Below are positions 9,589 to 18,698 of a stretch of 64,000 nt of DNA, in pieces. The DNA is from Hyphodiscus hymeniophilus (taxonomy: Eukaryota > Ascomycota > Leotiomycetes > Helotiales > Hyphodiscaceae): NCBI GenBank assembly GCA_016508695.1, contig VNKQ01000011.1, forward strand, positions 496,001 through 560,000. Reading direction: 5' to 3'. A program made the position numbers and the translations under genes. Numbering within the stretch: the first letter of the stretch is position 1; each line of letters opens with the position of its first letter. Under the pieces are notes generated by a model that saw nothing but the letters and a program-made list of their open reading frames with translations, ran no database searches and was not told the origin of the DNA.

Positions 9589-12027
9589 ATGTCAGCCGTG
9601 AATGAACCCCAACAAGGACACCGGGAATCGCCTGGCGAGAGAAAGGCGTGTGTAGAGTGCCGACGGAGAAAGTCAAGGGCAGGTCTATTCTACTCCAAGC
9701 GTTACACCAAAGACTGATGCGCTTAGCTGGTAACAGTGCAACAAGGAAGTCCCGACTTGTTCTTTATGCCAAAAGTTCACGAGAACTTGCGTGTATAAAA
9801 AGCTGGACAAGGCTCCCTTGACAAGGAAGTAAGCTGCTCATTGATGGGCTTCGAACTGACACATTCTAACCACCAATCTTGCCAATACAGGTACTTAGCA
9901 GAAGTTGAACAAGAACTTGCTCAATATAAAGCATTGCTGGGAGAGAGACTTCCACGAGCCCAGAATGCAGCAGAAGATGCCCAGGCACATCGGTCTTCCT
10001 CGAGGCAATGTCTTTCAGAGACGGACTCTGCGATACGAATTCCATCGCTAGACCCCAGCACCCCCGCCCATGGCTTACAAAGTTCGTCTTCCATGCGATC
10101 TTTGTTTATGCAACCGGGTACAGTGGAAGCTTCGCAGAAATTCGGTGACGATACTGTTGATATTCACGCAAACAATGTGAACACAGCAAATGTAAACTCT
10201 TCTCAATCCCTCCGAAGCAATAGGTTTTCACTTGAAACCCCTCCTTCTTCAGGCCACTTCGACTGGGATGAACGAAATGGGGTGCCCAGCGGGAATAAAT
10301 TTGTTGATGGAATGGCGACCCTCACTGGTGATTTCAATGGAGGAGGCTATCTCGGTATCGTCTTTCCAAATTTGTTATTTAAGAGTGCCTTGAAGCTTAC
10401 ATGCCAACTAGGTGTGGCATCGGGTGCTGCCTTACTGAGGCTCACTGGAGGCGCAGATCAAAACCCACTGAAGGACACTGACCGCAGACCAACAATCCCA
10501 TATGCCATCACATCTCTTTCATGTTTAGAAGGCTTTATAGACGCATATTTTGCTCTTTTCCATCGGTCTTATCCTATTGTGCATGAGGCTACCTTCAAAG
10601 CACAGTTTATGGAAGTCATTCCAAGACCTTCTGGAAATGCTTGGCAAGTATTATTATATGCAATTTGTGCGACAGGAGCCTTTTCAGCAGCTACACAACA
10701 ATCCGACGTTGACCTCATGCTGTTTGAGGCAGCTAAAGCTCGGCTCTTGATCGATATGCTTGAGACCGGAAATCTGGTGCTTGTCCAAGCACTGGCTTTA
10801 ATGGCGAATTACGTACAGAAACGTGATAAACCAAATTCGGGGTACAATTATATTGGACTTGCGCGAAGAATTGCAATGGGCCTTGGACTTCATAAAGAAT
10901 TCCCAAACTGGGATGCGAGTCTTCTCACTCTTGAAATAAGACGAAGGGTATGGTGGTCCCTCTATGTTTTTGATGTTGGGGCTACTATTACTGTTTCGAG
11001 GCCAATGGACTTCCCGGAGGGTGGGATAGAGACTAAATTGCCACTGAACGTACATGACACTGTGAGTACAAGTCCCACCTTTAAGTGAGACTTCAATAAA
11101 CTTTAGGGCTAAAATACATCAGGAAATCACAGGTGCAACACGCACTAAGCCTCCGCCAACCCTCGAGACCACTCTCTATTCACATCTCCAAGCACAATCT
11201 GAGTTCCATTTGGCGACATGTCAAATATACTCACAGATAATTTCTACGCCTTACCCCACGGCAGCTGAATTGATAGAGCATGATGATAATCGGATTGCGA
11301 AGTGGCTGACAGCCCTTCCAGCCTACTTCCAAGAAAATGCCGTCCAATCGCCCAGGTATTCTCTATGCCATGCCATTCTACGCTGGAGGTACCGAAATTT
11401 CCGACTTCTCATGTATCGTCCTTTTGTTATTCGCCGCTACATCTCAAGATCAACGGACGGGGTACAGAAAGATTCCACCACCGAATTTCAGAGCGTGGAG
11501 ATTGCCATTCAACGATGTCTCGACTCAGCTCAAGAATCGGTGTCTCTCATATCGGAATTCTGGTCCAATAACCAGCGAACAATGATGGCATCATGGTACG
11601 GCTTATATTTCCTATTCCAGGCTATTTTGATTCCAATCATTTGTCTTCGTAACGATCCCCAGTCAGAGAAGGCAAATGACTGGCGCGAACAAATATTAGA
11701 ATCCATTCGGATTATCGCATCCATGTTGCAACTGAACCCAACAGCAGAGAGGTGCCTTAATGTCGTGAGGTCGCTCAGTGAAGAATATTTGTCTGTTGAT
11801 GAGGGCTTGGGTGGACCAACAGAAGAGTCCCCGCAGACACAACTCAATAGCCTCTATCCTATGATCTGGCCTACGCTGGAGTCTGTGCAGTTTGAAGGGG
11901 TTGATGCAATGTTGTAAGTAACATTCCACGAGTCAAATTATCATAAATTAGTCTCTGACGAGTGCACACCTGTAGGCAAGAATCTACTATAATGGACTTT
12001 ATGAATCAAATGCCTGAATTCATTTGA
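9589..12027 (+). CDS. Zn2Cys6 transcription factor with fungal-specific regulatory domain
   Basis: CDS join(9589..9678,9737..9828,9891..11061,11123..11913,11976..12027), 731 aa. Seen: a perfect six-cysteine binuclear cluster (C21, C24, C31, C38, C41, C48; spacing 2-6-6-2-6) with basic CRRRKSRC. It is followed by a short heptad-like dimerisation stretch (YLAEVEQELAQYKALL, about 61-77) and the fungal transcription-factor middle homology region with AMGLGLHKEF and LEIRRRVWWSLY. Intron 1 falls inside the zinc cluster and is read as a GC...AG intron (AGG|GCAGGT ... AACAG|TGC). The only nearby GT donor would shift the frame. The last 52-nt exon ends in MNQMPEFI. Position inside the sugar group and the CGG-N10-CCG sites around it suggest it is the pathway-specific regulator (inference). 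Confidence 0.88.
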
Positions 12028-12129
12028 TGTTTCCTCTATATGTAATCGTTGTCGCTTTTTCAATTGTTTGTTAAACCTTCAATTGCAACGTTGATCTCGT
12101 TCCACCCAGCTACTGGGACCACGAGATGG

Positions 12130-13207
12130 CTAAGGCAAGGAGTAGCCACCGTCGATAACGAGATTGGCTCCCGTCATGTAGCTTGAGGCATTAGATGCGC
12201 AAAAAACGTACGCCTTTTGTATTTAGTAACAGGTCAATCAAGCCTTCCAGGCAGTTTGGTGCACTTACTCCTTTCAGCTCGTACGGCTCACAATTGCGCC
12301 TGGCCGGGACCATCTGTCTCCAGATTGCCCTTGTCTCTTCCGAATGCATTCCAAGCATTTCAGTCTCGATAAAACCCGGGGAAATGCAATTGACTGTAAA
12401 AAATTCAGTCAAGATACTAAACTCATCGAATGCTTCTAGTCAGGCCTCAGCTCGCATAATCACTTACCTCGACAAAAGTCAACCCACTCAACAGCCAACG
12501 ACTTAGCAAGTTGGACTAACCCAGCCTTCGAAGCATTGTACTGTGATTGTTAGCAGACTCTCTAGTCAGACTCAGCAAGCACATGGGACATACAGCAGCT
12601 TGCTTTTCGGGAACGTTGACCAGGATCGCACTGACGGAGGCTGTGAAAACTATGTTACCATGGCCTTGCTCCTTGAATATTCTAGCCGCTGCCTGTGCTG
12701 AATAGTAGGCTCCATTCAGATTGACATTCATCATGTGGCTGAACTCGTCCGGTGTGCAATCCTCTGCTGCGTAATGTGCGGCGATGCCAGCATTGGCGAT
12801 CAGAATGTCGAAATGTCCAAAGTCCTTCACGACCTGTTGGAGTACACTCTCGATCTGTGCGGCATCTGTCACGTTGGCTTTGTACGCTCTACATTGGACG
12901 TTGTTCTCTGCCGCGATTTTCTGAGCTTTCATGCCTGCATCTTGAGTTGTCGAATATATTATCGCAACCTGACAATGTCAATTTAATGACAGATTAAGTC
13001 AACGTGCTTGTCTTCAACATACATTTGCTCCTGCCTCTGCCAAGCCTCGAGCAACTTCGAGTCCAATGCCTCTCGATCCACCTTTGAGCGTTTAGCGACG
13101 GTTGTATTCAGTAGGACCAATTACGCCATACCTGTTACAGCTGCTACCTTTCCGCTCAGATCGAAAGCGTACTTGATGCCCTGGTTTCTGGGAGTGGCGA
13201 GGACCAT
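12130..13207 (-). CDS. short-chain dehydrogenase/reductase (sorbose/L-xylulose reductase-like)
   Basis: CDS complement(join(12130..12213,12269..12393,12468..12540,12594..12968,13023..13081,13132..13207)), 263 aa, five short introns. Classical SDR: cofactor loop TGGSRGIG at residues 25-32, NAG in LIANAGIAAH, Ser in FTASVSAI, catalytic Y171-x3-K175 (YNASK), and a C-terminus TGANLVIDGGY. The N-terminus (MVLATPRNQGIKYAFDLSGK) and the overall pattern resemble the Sou1/L-xylulose reductase/mannitol-dehydrogenase group, which interconverts polyols and ketoses with NADP(H). It shares a divergent 380-bp promoter with the P-loop kinase, and that promoter contains a TCAAGCGG-N10-CCG site. Substrate is inferred from family and context. 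Confidence 0.88.
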
Positions 13208-13395
13208 GCTTGTGAAACTCTTGATGTAATTTTTGACTCCGATAAATGTAAGATATCTTGTTTTCGTGGAGTGCTGCAAATTAAATATGTCGTTCTTGCA
13301 AATTCATGATCCACAGCACCGTGATCCGGTGGACTAACGATGCCGGCCGTCAGTACTCCGGAGTTCTCTAAATATCCAACGGGTACTCTGCTCCG

Positions 13396-13416
13396 TCAAG
13401 CGGAAACCAGATGCCG
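13396..13416. promoter_or_regulatory. TCAAGCGG-N10-CCG site in SDR/kinase divergent promoter
   Basis: TCAAGCGGA at 13396-13404, with CGG (13401) and CCG (13414) separated by exactly 10 bp. Read on the minus strand it is CGG-N10-CCGCTTGA, the same extended site as at 3302 and 9069. It lies 189 bp before the SDR start (13207) and 171 bp before the kinase start (13588). Further CGG/CCG triplets are at 13327, 13344 and 13359. Confidence 0.6.
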
Positions 13417-13587
13417 CTACCACAAATGAAGTCCCTGATGCAACCCCGCGACTTTGTGCCTGTAGACACTTTCCACGGACTACCAAGAGGCCTCGGTGCA
13501 AGAAGAAAAGCACACTAAGTAGTCTTGTTACAAGATATCTCACTTTTACCAAATATCCAATCGAGCGTACAAAGATCGAAGCCGGAA

Positions 13588-14358
13588 ATGGAGGAAACTC
13601 TTTCAGATCTGGTGTCCACTATCAAGGAATGTGCTTTAAGATGCGAGCGCCCCAGGTATCTAGTGGCGATGGCCGGAGCTCCAGGCGCAGGCAAGAGCAC
13701 CATAGCAGCAGAGATTGTCAGGCGACTCAACCTCAAGCCTGCAAATGCAAAAAGCCCATCCACTCCCAGCCCTCACACCAGACCCGAAGGCCCAGTAGCT
13801 GTGTGCGTGGGGATGGACGGCTTCCACTACCCTCGATCTTACCTCGATACCTTACCGAACAGAAATGAGGCTTATGCCCGACGTGGTGCACCTTGGACAT
13901 TCGACGTTCACGGCATTCTATCTCTCATGCGTCGACTACGAGAATGGGCGGACAGGAATCCCTCGCTGCCGAATCAAACGTCGACTCCACCGACTGAGGT
14001 TCCTATCCTTGCGCCCTCGTTCTCCCACACTATCAAAGACCCCGTATCTGATGGCATCCAGATACCTTCGACGGTCTCCATTATCCTCGTTGAAGGTAAT
14101 TACTTACTCTTGGAGGAAGATGGGTGGAGTGATGTGTCGCCCTTGGTCGATTTACGCATCTTTATCGATGTTGACCTTGCCATTGCAAGGGAGAGACTAG
14201 CGAGAAGACACGTTGCAGCTGGCATTGAGCAAACTTTGGAGGATGCGTTGAGGAGAGTTGATCGAAATGATTACTTGAATGGGCGACTGATTAAGGACAA
14301 GTTGGTTCAATTTGATTTGTTAGTGACGAGTGTAGAAGACAAGATTTTAGGGACGTAA
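13588..14358 (+). CDS. P-loop kinase of the uridine kinase/phosphoribulokinase superfamily
   Basis: Single exon, 256 aa from ATG 13588; the frame is open upstream but has no earlier ATG. Seen: Walker A GAPGAGKST at residues 30-38 preceded by a hydrophobic strand (YLVAM), the MDGFHYPRSYLD segment with the Asp of the PRK/uridine-kinase fold, RRGAPWTFDVHG, ILVEGNYLLLEEDGW, and the late RRHVAAGIEQTLEDALRRVDRND lid/base region. Members phosphorylate a hydroxyl of a nucleoside, a sugar or pantothenate; bacterial relatives are annotated as fructose-transport-associated kinases. Here it sits between two SDRs and shares a promoter with one, so a ketose or sugar substrate is a reasonable guess. A housekeeping nucleoside-type kinase is the alternative. 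Confidence 0.85.
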   Translation: MEETLSDLVSTIKECALRCERPRYLVAMAGAPGAGKSTIAAEIVRRLNLKPANAKSPSTPSPHTRPEGPVAVCVGMDGFHYPRSYLDTLPNRNEAYARRGAPWTFDVHGILSLMRRLREWADRNPSLPNQTSTPPTEVPILAPSFSHTIKDPVSDGIQIPSTVSIILVEGNYLLLEEDGWSDVSPLVDLRIFIDVDLAIARERLARRHVAAGIEQTLEDALRRVDRNDYLNGRLIKDKLVQFDLLVTSVEDKILGT

Positions 14359-14576
14359 CTGTTAATATACTGTTCTTTCCTGGAAAAGGTCTTGTGATCA
14401 AAAGTGATAACACTCACTCTAAAGCTCCAGACGAACTTCTTTCATATGGCAGAACCCGATTTTCTACATCTCGTCTTGAATTCTGGCTATCTGCTCTCTC
14501 TTACATAGTCTCCTCTACATGCTACTTCCGACAAATCCTTCATCTCATCTTTTGGTTTAAAAATACCATAAGCACA

Positions 14577-15559
14577 TTACCAACAGCAATATCCCCCATC
14601 AACAACTATATCAGTGCCGGTGGTAAACGTGCTCGCATCGGAGGCAAGATACAAGTAAGCCCCTTTCAACTCACGCGGATCACCTTCCCGATGCATAGGC
14701 GTCAGTTTGTGCCACTGGTCTTTCATCTCACGCGGACAGGAGCCACTGATCGCCGTATCGATATAACCTGGTGACACAGAGTTCACACGTGCATTGAAGG
14801 AAGTCCAATCTGTAGCCAGAGATCTGGATAGATGGATCATCGCGGCTTTGGAAGCGTTGTAGCAAGCCTAAATTCAATAAGTAAGATAGGTACGCACTTT
14901 GAAGCAGATCACCCAGCGAAGAAGAAAAGGAGAAAACCAACCTGAGATTGCGGCGTATTAACAATATGTCCACTCATACTCGCCGTGAAAATCAAATTTC
15001 CGGAATTCTGTTTCCTGAAAATAGAACCCGCCACTTTGGCGCAGTAATAGGCGCCACTCAGATTGATATTCATGGTAGTGTGCCAATTCGCGACTTCATC
15101 ATCGATACCGCCTGCTGGTATAGATATCCCCGCGTTCGCGATCATAACATCCAAGCGACCAAAATCGTGAACAACGGCTTCTGTCTGCGCTTGAACCTCT
15201 TCGAAACTCTCGACTGAGCATTTGTAGGCTTTGGCTTTGACGTTGAAGTCTTTGGCTATGGTTGTTACCAAATCGTCGCTGTTCCTGGCTGTGTTGTAGA
15301 AGAGTGCGATCTAGGTAAGATAGAAGACCTTGAATTAGTCTTGGATGTAGACGTCGTGGATAATGTGAAAAAGGTAAAGAAGGTTTTTGTATCGTACATT
15401 GGCTCCTGCTTCTGCAAGTCCTCGCGCTACTTCATAGCCTATACCTCCCGTGCCACCGGTGATAATTACCACTTTGCCAGTCATGTCGAACATTTTGAGG
15501 ACACTGTCAGAAAGCTTTGGCTGAGCCCAGTGCGTGTTGCCTTCATTGATGGAACCCAT
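14577..15559 (-). CDS. short-chain dehydrogenase/reductase (second SDR of the polyol group)
   Basis: CDS complement(join(14577..14867,14942..15310,15398..15559)), 273 aa; phases close. Seen: TGGTGGIG at residues 34-41, NAG in MIANAGISIP, Ser in FTASMSGHI, catalytic Y180-x3-K184 (CYNASK), VNSVSPGYIDT and C-terminal TGTDIVVDGGYCCW. It is clearly related to the SDR at 12130-13207 (same exon boundary just before YNASK, similar N-terminus) and may be an old paralogue. Family knowledge points to NADP(H)-linked sorbose, xylulose or arabinitol reduction/oxidation. It is transcribed toward the kinase, with 218 bp between their ends. Its promoter holds CGG-N10-CCG at 15878 and TCCGCTTG at 15843. Confidence 0.88.
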
Positions 15560-15842
15560 TGTGAAGAAGATGGAGCGGGAGATATCAACGGAATTGAAAG
15601 CGAAAGTATGAGGTTTTAGGCTTTTTCGTAGCAAAGAGAGATTTTATCAAGAGGATCAAGACCCAAAGAGACACAGTACGCAGAGATAGACACGGATAAC
15701 GAATGAATATATCGGCGTTTCCGTCAATGAATATTAAGAAAAGGATAGATAGTACGGGAATGAAGCCCCGTAGTCAGTCTGCTCTTACTTTTCCGCGACA
15801 GGATCATCGATCCGTAGGCAGTAAACGGTAGCAGCAAAAAGC

Positions 15843-15893
15843 TCCGCTTGTAAGTTGTGGCCCGACCGGTTACAGAGCGGACAACAACGTCCG
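15843..15893. promoter_or_regulatory. TCCGCTTG and CGG-N10-CCG upstream of second SDR
   Basis: TCCGCTTG at 15843-15850, CGG at 15867, and the pair CGG (15878) N10 CCG (15891), 319-334 bp upstream of the SDR start at 15559. It is the fourth intergenic region of the group with the N10 inverted triplet. Here the CTTG extension is not attached to the N10 pair but occurs 28 bp away. Confidence 0.5.
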
Positions 15894-16246
15894 TTCCGTG
15901 CCGTACTGGCGATGCCAAAAATAATCGATTTCTATAACTAAGGTAATCAGGGTTTTCATAGATCTTGCTAAGCCTTTGAGAGTTCAATGCCAGCTTCAGA
16001 TATTTTAGAGAAAATTAATGGAAACGGTACAATATAACATAAATTCAACTCCTGATGGCCCAGAGGGTTCTGGAAGAGATATATGCCATGTAGAGGAAAT
16101 TCAACAACTCAAAGGCTCCAGCATCTTGTATCATGAGATGATGTGGATCCCTTGAGGATAATCCCATAAAATTAAGATATACGTAGGGTCTCGCATATCG
16201 CCAACAGTGGTAGCACTGTAGCCTGGCTTCATCACACTAATATATC

Positions 16247-16268
16247 GTCAGCAGACTGTCCTGCTGAC
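16247..16268. repeat. 8-bp inverted repeat (hairpin)
   Basis: GTCAGCAG, a 6-nt spacer, then CTGCTGAC: a perfect 8-bp stem in otherwise featureless DNA. It could be chance, a protein-binding palindrome or a remnant of a larger element. Confidence 0.5.
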
Positions 16269-17757
16269 TAAGCAAGCATGGCGCTCCTTGACATTAGCGT
16301 GTACAGGAATAGGAGAATCTGCATGTATAAAGTATTAGAAGCTCAGACGTATTGCGTACATTGATTTTCCTCGACTTACATTCCAAATAATTTGACCTTA
16401 CTTTATGATGCGGCCGCAGAAGGCACTTCGGACGCTTTGCAGCATTACCAACTGCAGAGGACGTTGTATTCTAGTGATATGCGTGACTCGAAGCTGTGTA
16501 TTATGCGAGGCAATCACGAAAGCGCACACCTTGTAAGAAGAAATGAAACAAAGATTTTGATTTGAACGTTCTCTCTTCCCCAATTTAAAACTTGCTTGCC
16601 TCTTACACCGAACCAGAAGGAAAAATGGCCGTTCATAGACAAGCGAGCGGCAAACCAAAGGCTGCAGCACAGCGCTTGGGGTTTCACACGCTCTTAGTTG
16701 GCGAGACAGACGGAGAGGCTCTCTTACTCTGCATTCGACTTGCGAAAACAAGACTTTGACAGGTCTACTTGCCAAGACAGTATTACGGTTGAAGCCAAGT
16801 TAGCACATCAGGATGAGGCGCTCCGAAGATGGGAATGGCTATCCAGCACATGGATGACTGTAAATAGTCTCTGTATTACAATGCCGAATTTTGCTCGATC
16901 GGAGGAAGATAAACGACTTCGGCGCTTCGCCCCAGAGTTTTGAATCGAAATGGAAGAGCGACGGACAATGAAAGGGAGGCAACAGCGATAAAAGAAGCCA
17001 CATCGGGCAGAATAGCAAGCAGAGATGTAAATTGTTGTAATTGACGATCAGAGTCATGTTATCCTTCCGAGTAGCTTAAAGCAGAGGGTTGTGACAGCGT
17101 TGGAGAATACAATGCTTGGGTAGTCGACGATGAAAATCTCCTTGAATTCCTGGTAATGTTATTTGATAACATACAATAAGTAGGGAAATGGGTTTCCTTG
17201 TTTCCTTGTTACCAGTAATCCATCGAAACCCACTTGGGATTCCTGTCCTGGATGGGTTCAACGATATCGAAATTCCAACACTGCGTCGCAGGATAATTGG
17301 TATTCCTTCACATTGCGCGATCGATCGATCGATCACTCAACGAGTCAATACATCTCCACCGTTTCCACTGTTTTGGCGGGACCCCCACGCGGCAGTGACG
17401 ATCAATCAGACGCGCAATGTTCTCGATTGGAGCTGGAGGAGAGCGGACCGCTTTTCTTCTGAGTCAGGAACGACGAACCCCTTTTTAGAAAAGGAGGGTC
17501 GGTTCTGGTTCCTGTTTCCTGATTCCTGAAATATCTTCCCTCGGCTGGCGCCGTTCTATTTCACCGAAACTCTGTAGCGATTGGACGCATGTGATGGAGA
17601 TGAGAATGCGCTCTTATCGCTCAGATTGCAGGTGCGTGCCCTGAATCCAGGGGCTGAGTGGGGTCGCGATAAGGGAAATGCAGAAATGTGAGACGCGCAG
17701 GGGAAACAGATACATACAGTACCTACGGAGGTACTGGTACCTTTACGCACTGTACAA

Positions 17758-17808
17758 TCAAATAAACAAATAAACAAACAAATAAACAAACAAATAAACA
17801 AACAAACA
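17758..17808. repeat. A/C-rich microsatellite (AAAC/AAAT units)
   Basis: About 50 bp of alternating AAAC and AAAT tetranucleotides arranged as a 12-bp higher-order unit. It is flanked by CTACGGAG (17723-17730) and its inverse CTCCGTAG (17812-17819). Confidence 0.85.
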
Positions 17809-18698
17809 ATACTCCGTAGACTTCGTTTACTTTTGTAAGAAATACAACAGTGTATGCAGCCAGCTTGTACTGCAACAACACTTGTATCTCCCGGAACCTC
17901 CGGCAATAATGCTGCGTACTACGTGCTCCGGGTATGAGAAACGGTGATCAAGAAGAGAAGAGAAAGAGGATTTTGCAAATTCTCCGTGTGGTCGTCGGCT
18001 CCTTCGGTTGGTCCTTCGGATGACGTCGCTTGCCCGAAAGGGGGGCACCAGGGACTCTGTGGCTGGCTCAGTGGCTTGGCAGGGGGGCCACAATCCACAC
18101 GTGACACATCCTTTGTCCAGCGGTGGTGAAGACCGATGTCATCGGCCAATGGCTGTTTCCCAATCCTCCCAAATTCTCCCCCTCGTCCCTCTCCACTGCC
18201 ACCACGTCTGCAAAGTGCAAACTTGTAACGCGCGACTGCGTTCCAACGGGAAGAGTCGGTTGATTGCCGCCGGACTAGGTAAGGTAGAGAGAGCTAGGAG
18301 AGCCCCCGGTAGCCAGGTCAAATCCAAATAGGGACGGACCATCCATCTGATCTCTCTGCATCCAGATTCATTCACGATTCTTCAAACGGGTGGCATAGGA
18401 AGAGAAACATATTGGCCTCTTGGTTGAACTCGACATACACACTCGCTTTCATCTCCTAACGAACACGATTTCCTCTTCGGCTTCTCACCTCTTTAATTCC
18501 TCACGCCCTCAACCACTGAGATTTATTTCTTCCATCTCACCACATTGATTTTTACCCCAACAACTCTTTTCTTCCGTCCAGAGGAATCTGCAAAGCCTTC
18601 CTCGTGTCTTTCGTCGAGAGCCGGCTGAGCAGTTCTTCATTTCCTATCAGCTTTTGGATTGAGTAGCTTGGAGCTTATACTGTAACCTCGGACCCGCA

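Larger units (their letters stand above)
15560..18698. other. gene-poor 3.1-kb region
   Basis: No frame with recognisable protein features on either strand. It includes the SDR promoter sites (15843-15893), an 8-bp perfect inverted repeat with a 6-nt loop at 16247-16268, a CGAT run near 17320-17335 and an A/C-rich microsatellite at 17758-17808. The last 500 bp before the MscS gene are pyrimidine-rich, as expected for a fungal 5' leader. Confidence 0.55.

Noticed and set aside
13208..16000. Treating the FGGY kinase at 63.2 kb as part of the polyol cluster
   Set aside because: It is nearly 48 kb away, separated by housekeeping genes, and I noted no CGG-N10-CCGCTTG site upstream of it.
9222..17735. 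13-bp identity CTACGGAGGTACT at 9222 and 17723, with an inverse CTCCGTAG near 17812, suggesting MITE ends
   Set aside because: Thirteen-base matches are expected by chance in 64 kb. No target-site duplication or shared internal sequence was seen.
17758..17808. CRISPR-like periodic repeat
   Set aside because: It is a simple A/C tetranucleotide microsatellite without spacers, in a eukaryotic context.
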